From Rhodobacterales bacterium (GTDB lineage Bacteria; Pseudomonadota; Alphaproteobacteria; Rhodobacterales; Rhodobacteraceae): a stretch of DNA of 29,907 nt. A program made the position numbers and the translations under genes. Below the pieces are notes generated by a model. It saw nothing but the letters and a program-made list of their open reading frames with translations, did not search any database and had not been told where the DNA came from. Positions 24,737-29,907 of this stretch are shown piece by piece. Positions within the stretch are counted from its first letter, which is position 1. Each line of letters begins with the position of its first letter. The stretch covers positions 1-29,907 of the forward strand of contig JAAFIJ010000003.1 in the NCBI GenBank assembly GCA_013298675.1, read 5' to 3'.

Positions 24737-25444
24737 TTACCCACACAATCCAAAGAATCGGTGTGCGTCGATAATGGCCACCAATTTGCTCGCCTCTAAT
24801 TCGGCTGCATCTTCGTCCGTTCCCCACTGCTCTGCCTGCCAATGCTCGTCGATTCGACTTAGGGCGAAGGCTTGTTCGGCAGTGATTCGATCCTTGGCGA
24901 CCCCAAGCGCTAAAACCAGCGAGCCGCTGATCGCGACAAGGTCATGAAAGCCAGACAGTTGAAAGGGGCTGAAGGACGCGACTTGCGCATGCAATGTAAC
25001 CAGACTTGCGCTGGGTTGTTCAATAAAGGTGATCCCTGCCGTGGTCAGCAACGGGGCTTTCAGGTCATCGCGGCACCAGCCCAGCAGCGGGTCCCAGCCT
25101 GCGGCTTGGCGTTGAACCAAGTCTTCGGGGCCATGCGCACGGTAGCACAGCAAATCCGTCTCACCGTAAGCCGCAAGATAGCTGATAACCTGATCAAACT
25201 GCGGGGTGACCTTTTCCATCGCCGAGTTTGCGAACCGCGTGATTGGCATGGTTTCAGGCTTTATCGCCCCGATTTGCTCGTCCCATTCAACAGCGATGGC
25301 TTGGGCCATGGCAAGGGTTGGCACGACCAAGGTTTGCTTGCCCGGTGTCTTGACCGCCCGGTTGTCCAGACGAATGGTAAAACCGCCGTCACAAGCCTCG
25401 GCTGTTACGGTTTTCCAGAAACGTTTGGCTTTCCATGCAGACAT
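24737..25444 (-). CDS. ATP12 family chaperone (F1-ATPase assembly)
   Basis: Homologue of the mitochondrial ATP12 protein, which chaperones the F1 alpha subunit; found in alphaproteobacteria. The 235-residue product starts with the typical KAKRFWKTVTAEACDGGFTIRLDNRAVKTPGKQTLVVPT. It has EWDEQIGAIKPETMPITRFANSA and the ETDLLCYRAHGPEDLVQRQAAGWDPLL block, then SGFHDLVAISGSLVLALGV. All are family hallmarks. The ATG overlaps the rluC-type stop by one base (TAATG). In several relatives a HAD-type phosphatase gene stands between the two; it is absent here. It lies upstream of aapJ but is separated from it by a probable terminator and promoter. Confidence 0.93.
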   Translation of the reverse strand: MSAWKAKRFWKTVTAEACDGGFTIRLDNRAVKTPGKQTLVVPTLAMAQAIAVEWDEQIGAIKPETMPITRFANSAMEKVTPQFDQVISYLAAYGETDLLCYRAHGPEDLVQRQAAGWDPLLGWCRDDLKAPLLTTAGITFIEQPSASLVTLHAQVASFSPFQLSGFHDLVAISGSLVLALGVAKDRITAEQAFALSRIDEHWQAEQWGTDEDAAELEASKLVAIIDAHRFFGLCG

Positions 25445-26487
25445 TACTCATCCCCGAATGGGTCTGCCGGGACATCCTTTTCGCCCCAGTCGAGCATTTT
25501 CCACGTGCGCTGCATGTGTTCTGGCAAGGGAGCGGTCCAGGTCATCATTTCTTTGGTGATTGGGTGCTGGACTTTAAGCATGCGGGCATGCAGGTGCAGC
25601 TTGCGGCTGATATCGCCACCAATGCTGGCCCCCCAACCGTCGCCCATGTTTTCAGTGCCCGAGCCACCGTATTTGCCGTCACCCAAAATCGGGTGACCCA
25701 TTTCGGCCATGTGCGCACGCAACTGGTGGGTGCGCCCGGTCACAGGCTCTAGCGCCATCCAAGACAGGCGGGCGCCAAGGAACCACAGCACAAAAAAGTC
25801 GGTTTGTGCGCGCTTGGCATCGGGGAATTCGTCCATCTTTGCCGGGTGAACGCAGACCATCTTTTCGCTATCAGCGCCACGACCATGGCCCGGTGCTTTC
25901 ATCAGTCCGTATTTGATCGACCCTTTGCGTGGGTTCGGCACGCCTGCGACAGCGGCCCAATAGATCTTGCGGGTCAAGCGGTGGCGCAGCGCCTCTGACA
26001 GACCGCGTGCGACCCGGTCGGTCCGCGCCAACATCAGCAGACCCGAGGTGTCTTTATCCAGACGGTGCACTAGTTTTGGGCGGTCCTTGTAGCCAAACTT
26101 CAATGCTTCGGTCAGCCCGTCCACGTGGCGGTCGCCTTGACCCGAACCGCCTTGGCTGGGCAGACCTGGGGGTTTGTTCAGAATGATGATGTGGTCATCT
26201 TTCCAGATAACCGCATTCTGGATCATTTTGGCATCGGCGGCTGACACGCCACCATCACGCGGTCGCGACGGGGCCTCGCTGTCGGGCAGGGGTGGGATGC
26301 GAATGGTTTGGCCGGGGATCACCCGATCAGACGCCTTGCAGCGCGCACTATCAACGCGCACCTGTCCCGTGCGGCACATCTTTTCGACGTTGCCTTGGGT
26401 GATCTGTGGAAAGCGCCGCTTGAACCAGCGGTCAAGGCGCTGTTCGCCCTCATCAGCCGATACGGTCAACATTTTTACGCCGCTCAT
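25444..26487 (-). CDS. rluC: RluA-family pseudouridine synthase with S4 domain (RluC/D-like)
   Basis: Converts specific uridines in large-subunit rRNA to pseudouridine. The 347-residue protein has an N-terminal S4 RNA-binding domain (residues ~12-65, GEQRLDRWFKRRFPQITQGNV). The catalytic domain follows, with NKPPGLPSQGGSG, the active-site motif HRLDKDTSGLLMLART (D144 catalytic), and the C-terminal PVTGRTHQLRAHMAEMGHPILGDGKYGG. The choice between RluC and RluD specificity is uncertain; context (crcB-rluC) favours the gene usually called rluC in alphaproteobacteria. ATG 26487 overlaps the crcB stop as ATGA, which decides the start against a longer open frame reaching 26595 inside crcB. Confidence 0.93.
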   Translation of the reverse strand: MSGVKMLTVSADEGEQRLDRWFKRRFPQITQGNVEKMCRTGQVRVDSARCKASDRVIPGQTIRIPPLPDSEAPSRPRDGGVSAADAKMIQNAVIWKDDHIIILNKPPGLPSQGGSGQGDRHVDGLTEALKFGYKDRPKLVHRLDKDTSGLLMLARTDRVARGLSEALRHRLTRKIYWAAVAGVPNPRKGSIKYGLMKAPGHGRGADSEKMVCVHPAKMDEFPDAKRAQTDFFVLWFLGARLSWMALEPVTGRTHQLRAHMAEMGHPILGDGKYGGSGTENMGDGWGASIGGDISRKLHLHARMLKVQHPITKEMMTWTAPLPEHMQRTWKMLDWGEKDVPADPFGDE

Positions 26488-26837
26488 GCGAGGACTCCAC
26501 GGGCAAGGGCCGCGCCAAGGGCAACGGCGGCAAGGGATAACAGGACAGATGCAGCCACATAAACTGCGGCATGCAAGGCTTGTCCATTTTCCCAAAGTTT
26601 CAGGGCATCAAGTGAGAAGGCGGAAAAGGTGGTAAAGCCACCCAAAACGCCTGTCATCAGCAAGGGCGAAAGTGTCGCGCGGGTCGAGAGAGTGACAAAC
26701 AGCACCCCCATCACCAAGCTGCCGGCGATGTTGACCAAAGCCGTTGCCAACGGGGCGCCAACCGCCACAACCATAAGGTAGCGCAGCGACGAGCCGATGG
26801 CTCCACCTAGGGCGACTTGGAAAAGGGTTGCAAACAT
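26484..26837 (-). CDS. crcB: Fluoride exporter CrcB (Fluc channel)
   Basis: Small dimeric dual-topology fluoride channel of the inner membrane. The 117 residues form four helices. Hallmarks are VALGGAIGSSLRYL at the N-terminus and the GVLGGFTTFSAFSLD motif with the two phenylalanines lining the fluoride path, with a small C-terminal tail. I chose ATG 26837; an in-frame TTG at 26858 would add seven residues with no convincing ribosome-binding site for either. The upstream gap to yidD is only 45 bases, leaving no room for a fluoride riboswitch. It is coupled to the pseudouridine synthase by ATGA overlap. Confidence 0.93.
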   Translation of the reverse strand: MFATLFQVALGGAIGSSLRYLMVVAVGAPLATALVNIAGSLVMGVLFVTLSTRATLSPLLMTGVLGGFTTFSAFSLDALKLWENGQALHAAVYVAASVLLSLAAVALGAALARGVLA

Positions 26838-26882
26838 CAGGCGTATCGGGTCCGGCAATGAAGGGCGGTTACAGCAGGGGTA

Positions 26883-27137
26883 TCACTTAATTCGCGTCAC
26901 GTCATGGTCTGGGTCTGCACCCGGAACAGGGTCATAGCCCGCCCCACCCCAAGGATGGCAACGGCAAATCCGGTGCACCATCAGATAGCCACCCTTTGCG
27001 CCACCATGGCGTTCCAAGGCGTCAAGCGCATAGGCAGAACAGGTCGGCTGATAACGGCAGCCATGCCCGACCCATGGCGATAACAGCAAACGGTACAACC
27101 GAACCGGGATTGCAACGGCATGGGCGAGGGGTGTCAT
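26883..27137 (-). CDS. yidD: Membrane protein insertion efficiency factor YidD
   Basis: Small amphipathic protein at the inner-membrane face that assists YidC/Sec-dependent insertion. Its 84 residues carry the family signature [20 protein letters not shown], then [20 protein letters not shown] and [16 protein letters not shown], with the three conserved cysteines. The start ATG overlaps the rnpA stop (ATGA). The usual downstream gene yidC is missing; crcB follows after 45 bases. The real yidC is at 11727-13601 on the plus strand. Confidence 0.95.
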   Translation of the reverse strand: MTPLAHAVAIPVRLYRLLLSPWVGHGCRYQPTCSAYALDALERHGGAKGGYLMVHRICRCHPWGGAGYDPVPGADPDHDVTRIK

Positions 27138-27580
27138 GGGCGCTCCCGCTTTACCACGTCGCGGTGTACGATGCGCAAGGCGGTTTCCATATCGGCCAGC
27201 ATATCGCGAAAATCGCGGGCAATTGTAGCACCCGGCTTTGCCACCAAAACATAGTCCCAGCCAGCAAGCGCGTGAATTGGCAAAACTGCCCGCGCTATCT
27301 CGCGCATGCGACGCTTTGCGCGGTTCCGAGCAACGGCGTTACCAATCTTCTTCGACGCAGTAAAGCCGATGCGGATTGTGGGGTTGTCATCTGCGCGCGG
27401 TCGGGCCTGAAGCATAAAGCTGCCAGTGCCTTGTCTGCGCGCCGAAGCGGCCCGCAAAAAGTCTGGCCGCTTTTTCAGCGTTTCAACCTTTGATGCGGCT
27501 GGCAGACAAACGGAAACCGCCGGAGGCTCTCCGGGCGTGCAGTCGATGCTGCTTTGGCCCGTTTCCTCCGGCGGTGTCAT
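27134..27580 (-). CDS. rnpA: Ribonuclease P protein component
   Basis: Protein subunit of RNase P, which with the RNA subunit removes 5' leaders from tRNA precursors. The 148-residue product has the core beginning at [19 protein letters not shown], with FMLQARPR and the RNR motif [18 protein letters not shown]. An N-terminal extension of about 34 residues precedes the core. No ATG, GTG or TTG occurs between codon 1 and the core, so the extension is real if the gene is translated. It lies 45 bases downstream of rpmH and overlaps yidD by ATGA, the canonical rpmH-rnpA-yidD order. Confidence 0.95.
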   Translation of the reverse strand: MTPPEETGQSSIDCTPGEPPAVSVCLPAASKVETLKKRPDFLRAASARRQGTGSFMLQARPRADDNPTIRIGFTASKKIGNAVARNRAKRRMREIARAVLPIHALAGWDYVLVAKPGATIARDFRDMLADMETALRIVHRDVVKRERP

Positions 27581-27625
27581 GTCTCGACCCTTTATCCGGC
27601 CCCGAGAGGCCGCAACAACAAAGTC

Positions 27626-27760
27626 TTAAGCGGAAAGCTTATGACGGCCCTTGGCGCGACGAGCAGCCAGAACAAGACGGCCACCTTTGGTAGCCATACG
27701 TGCACGAAAGCCATGGCGGCGCTTGCGAACCAGGTTAGACGGTTGAAATGTGCGCTTCAT
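27626..27760 (-). CDS. rpmH: Ribosomal protein L34 (bL34)
   Basis: Tiny large-subunit protein of 44 residues, complete from ATG 27760 to TAA 27626. It begins [20 protein letters not shown] and continues [24 protein letters not shown], the full family consensus. AGAACG lies upstream as a poor Shine-Dalgarno. It is first in rpmH-rnpA-yidD; a strong sigma70-like promoter lies about 70 bases upstream. Confidence 0.97.
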   Translation of the reverse strand: MKRTFQPSNLVRKRRHGFRARMATKGGRLVLAARRAKGRHKLSA

Positions 27761-27825
27761 AGCGTTCTCCATCAGACGGGTGCCCGAACCCAGGTTGGAT
27801 TCGAGGGCGGTAACTTGAAGCCCGT

Positions 27826-27854
27826 CCTTTACGGGGGGATTTCGGGCCTGTCAA
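27826..27854 (-). promoter_or_regulatory. Promoter for rpmH-rnpA-yidD
   Basis: On the minus strand a consensus TTGACA (27854-27849) and TAAAGG (27831-27826) are spaced by exactly 17 bases, ending 65 bases before the rpmH ATG. The -35 is a perfect match. Confidence 0.6.
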
Positions 27855-27877
27855 CGCAGCCCGTGCGCAAATCCTGC

Positions 27878-27919
27878 AACATTTCAGCGAAGTTGCCCGG
27901 AACATCGGTCTGAAATGTT
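27878..27919. repeat. Inverted repeat upstream of the rpmH promoter
   Basis: AACATTTCAG (27878-27887) and CTGAAATGTT (27910-27919) are perfect 10-base arms with a 22-base spacer, starting 23 bases upstream of the rpmH -35. It lies between divergent transcription units (rpmH minus, TVP38 plus), so it may be a regulatory dyad. Confidence 0.45.
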
Positions 27920-28032
27920 TCAGTTTCCAAGTTTGGCGTCAAGAATCGGGCCAGAATGATCAAGGCCGCGTGATCGCTATGGCGCAGTGCGGGGTTAAGG
28001 GGGCATTTATGGCGCTGACATAAGGAACGCCG

Positions 28033-28773
28033 ATGCCCGATTCCCATTCCACCAAACAAGCGATGCCAAATTCGGTGTGGCTGCGGCGCGTGCCGATTGT
28101 CTTGATTCTCTGTCTTGCCATCGCTGGCTTGTTTTTCTTTCGAGGTGCGCTGGGTTTTGACGCGCTGGCCAAGAACTATGGCGTGCTGATTGCGTATCGT
28201 GATGCCCATTTCGCTACGGCGGTGCTGGCCTTTGTTGTGGTCTATACCTTGATCGTGGTCTTTGCTTTGCCCGGCGCTTTGGTTGCGTCGATCACGGGAG
28301 GGGCGCTTTTTGGCCTCGCGTTTGGCGGCGCGTTGAACTTTGTGGCAGCGCTGACCGGGGCGACGGCGATTTTTGTGGCGGCGCGGGCAGGGTTTGGTGC
28401 CGATGTTGCCGCCAAGTTAGAGGCAAGTGGCGGCACGGGCGCACGGCTACAATCATCCATCCAGCGCAATGAATGGTCGGCGCTGTTGACCATGCGGTTG
28501 GTCCCTGTCGTGCCGTTCTTTGTGGCCAATCTGATCCCGGCATTTATGGGGATCAAACTGCGGGTTTTCTTTTTGACCACGGCCTTGGGGATTATTCCGG
28601 GCTGCTTGATCTATACTTGGGTCGGATCTGGGTTGTCGGATGTACTGGCACAGGGCAAGACACCTGATTTGTCGATCCTTGGTTCGCCTAATGTTTTGGG
28701 TCCACTTGTTGGTTTGGGTTTATTGGCTGCTTTGCCGATGTTGCTGCGGATGTTTCGCAAAGGAGAGCAGTGA
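28033..28773 (+). CDS. TVP38/TMEM64 (DedA-superfamily) membrane protein
   Basis: Inner-membrane protein of 246 residues in the SNARE-associated/VTT family. An N-terminal helix (VPIVLILCLAIAGLFFF) precedes the conserved re-entrant region VFALPGALVASITGGALFG and GGALNFVAALTGATAIFVAARAGFG. The second half has MRLVPVVPFFVANLIPAFMGI and LTTALGIIPGCLIYTWVGSG. Related proteins act in lipid or ion handling across membranes, but no precise function is known for this branch. Its stop overlaps the ATG of the flavoprotein downstream (TGATG), with AGGAG inside its 3' end serving the next gene. The pairing with a mercuric-reductase-like protein recurs in other bacteria as I recall, suggesting a joint role. 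Confidence 0.88.
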   Translation: MPDSHSTKQAMPNSVWLRRVPIVLILCLAIAGLFFFRGALGFDALAKNYGVLIAYRDAHFATAVLAFVVVYTLIVVFALPGALVASITGGALFGLAFGGALNFVAALTGATAIFVAARAGFGADVAAKLEASGGTGARLQSSIQRNEWSALLTMRLVPVVPFFVANLIPAFMGIKLRVFFLTTALGIIPGCLIYTWVGSGLSDVLAQGKTPDLSILGSPNVLGPLVGLGLLAALPMLLRMFRKGEQ

Positions 28774-29907
28774 TGGATCTGATCAAAACGGATATTTGCA
28801 TCATTGGTGCGGGATCGGGTGGTTTGTCTTTGGCTGCGGGTGCAGCCCAGATGGGCGCGCGCGTCGTTTTGATAGAGGCCGGCGAAATGGGGGGTGACTG
28901 TCTGAATACTGGCTGTGTTCCGTCCAAGGCCCTGCTTGCGATGGCAAAACAGGCCAAGGCGACGGGCATCACCGGCCCCGATGCTTTTACCGCCGCCAAA
29001 GACCATGTGCGCCGCGTGATAGAGACGATCGCCCCGATGGATAGCCAAGACCGCTTTGAAGGGTTTGGCGTGCGGGTGATCCGCGCGTTTGGCAGCTTTA
29101 CCAGCCCGAAAGAGTTAGTGGCGGGCGGCTCGCGCATTCAGGCGCGCAGGTTTGTGATCGCCACAGGGTCAACTGCTTTGGTGCCAGCGATTCCGGGGAT
29201 CGATGCCGTTCCCTATCTGATAAACGAAACCATTTTTGATTTGGCCGAACAGCCAAGCCACTTGCTGATCATTGGCGGTGGTCCGATTGGCATGGAAATG
29301 GCTCAAGCGCACCGTCGTTTGGGCAGCGATGTCACTGTTATTCAGTCAGGCAAGGCTTTGGGCCGCGATGATCCTGAAACGGCAGCCTTTGTCTTGGATG
29401 CATTGCGCGCGGAAGGGATAACGATCCATGAGAATGCGATCACCGCCCGGCTGCGCGTCGTTGACGCGGGGGTAGAGGCGGTTTTGGCGGATGGTCAGGT
29501 GATCACCGGCAGTCACCTTCTTGTCGCTGCAGGGCGCAAGCCAGCGCTTGACGGCCTGAACCTAAAGGCAGCAGGAGTTGCGTTTACCGACAAGGGTATC
29601 ACCGTTGGCGCAAATCTGCGGTCGTCGAACCGCCGCGTTTATGCAATCGGCGACGTCGCGGGAGGTTTGCAGTTTACTCATGTGGCAGGGGCCCAGTCAG
29701 GCATCCTGATCCGCCAGATTTTGTTGGGACTGCCCGCGTCATTTTCAACCCGCGCCGTGCCATGGGTGACCTATACCCAGCCCGAACTTGCGCAGGTTGG
29801 CCTGACCGAGGCGCAGGCGCGCCACGAATACGGCGGGGCCTTGACCGTGCTGCGGCAAGACTTTCATCACAATGACCGCGCCGTGACCGAGGGCATTGCC
29901 AAGGGTC
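28773..29907 (+). CDS. Mercuric-reductase-like FAD pyridine-nucleotide-disulfide oxidoreductase (3' end outside window)
   Basis: The frame is open from ATG 28773 to the window edge: 378 codons of an expected ~470. The N-terminal FAD site is IIGAGSGGLSLAAGAAQMGA, then E35. The redox-active disulfide is C43-C48 in GGDCLNTGCVPSK, as in dihydrolipoamide dehydrogenase, glutathione reductase and mercuric reductase. FVIATGST, the NAD(P) motif LIIGGGPIGMEMAQAHRRLG, and the second FAD motif VYAIGDVAGG follow. The dimer-interface domain begins at PWVTYTQPELAQVGLTE. No HMA-type metal-binding domain precedes it, and the C-terminal cysteines that would prove a mercuric reductase are off the window, so the substrate is open. 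It is translationally coupled to the TVP38 gene. Confidence 0.9.
   Translation, partial: MDLIKTDICIIGAGSGGLSLAAGAAQMGARVVLIEAGEMGGDCLNTGCVPSKALLAMAKQAKATGITGPDAFTAAKDHVRRVIETIAPMDSQDRFEGFGVRVIRAFGSFTSPKELVAGGSRIQARRFVIATGSTALVPAIPGIDAVPYLINETIFDLAEQPSHLLIIGGGPIGMEMAQAHRRLGSDVTVIQSGKALGRDDPETAAFVLDALRAEGITIHENAITARLRVVDAGVEAVLADGQVITGSHLLVAAGRKPALDGLNLKAAGVAFTDKGITVGANLRSSNRRVYAIGDVAGGLQFTHVAGAQSGILIRQILLGLPASFSTRAVPWVTYTQPELAQVGLTEAQARHEYGGALTVLRQDFHHNDRAVTEGIAKG

Noticed and set aside
26838..26882. Fluoride riboswitch upstream of crcB
   Set aside because: Only 45 bases separate yidD from crcB and no pseudoknot-like pattern is visible; crcB is inside an operon-like run.
27761..28032. Chromosomal origin next to rpmH
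   Set aside because: The rpmH region is near oriC in many bacteria, but I see no DnaA-box cluster, AT-rich unwinding stretch or dnaA here.
28773..29907. Mercury-resistance operon
   Set aside because: No merR, merT or merP is nearby and the enzyme lacks an N-terminal metal-binding domain; the family similarity alone is not enough.

Overview
The window reads as chromosomal core DNA of an alphaproteobacterium, most likely a marine Rhodobacterales (Roseobacter-type) species. The basis is the protein flavour: a periplasmic amino-acid binding protein very like Rhodobacter BztA, an ATP12-type F1 assembly chaperone, and the Roseobacter-style YidC and ArgB. Gene order (rplO-secY-adk-rpsM-rpsK-rpoA-rplQ; aapJQMP) agrees. 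I see no tRNA, rRNA, CRISPR array, insertion sequence or phage gene. No gene-free stretch exceeds 300 bases; the largest are 27761-28032, 24506-24736 and 9792-10013.

Layout. 1-1705: the tail of one MFS transporter and a complete second one. 1830-2852: aspartate-semialdehyde dehydrogenase (asd), directly in front of the distal half of the spc operon and the alpha operon (rplO, secY, adk, rpsM, rpsK, rpoA, rplQ; 3017-8278), which ends in a clear intrinsic terminator. 8475-9791: the replication-fork ATPase rarA. 10014-11558: a membrane-anchored GGDEF/EAL protein with a decayed GGDEF site. 11727-14991: a translationally coupled yidC-MOSC-yihA operon. 14998-15729: a short-chain dehydrogenase on the opposite strand, then argB. 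16824-18750: a tightly overlapping trio of a membrane fatty-acid-hydroxylase-type enzyme, an eight-cysteine Fe-S protein and a SixA-type phosphatase. 18822-27760 is on the minus strand: an amidinotransferase-superfamily enzyme, the aapP-aapM-aapQ-aapJ amino-acid ABC transporter, atp12, an RluA-family pseudouridine synthase, crcB, yidD, rnpA and rpmH (44 codons). 28033-29907: a TVP38/TMEM64 membrane protein coupled to a mercuric-reductase-like flavoprotein that runs off the window.

How it fits together. The left third is translation and secretion machinery; yidC/secY and rnpA/rpmH belong to the same housekeeping theme. The minus-strand block couples amino-acid uptake to a guanidino-group enzyme. 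The most striking large-scale signal is gene order. rarA has lost its usual partners crcB/rluC/atp12, and yidD-rnpA-rpmH has lost yidC. A single inversion of roughly 9.8-26.9 kb would restore both conserved strings at once.

At small scale, the ribosomal-protein junctions carry a series of strong hairpins with no T-tract, rpsM begins with TTG behind a leader hairpin, and a perfect 10+1+10 palindrome lies just upstream of the asd ribosome-binding site. Most start choices rest on visible Shine-Dalgarno spacing or ATGA overlaps with the gene upstream.
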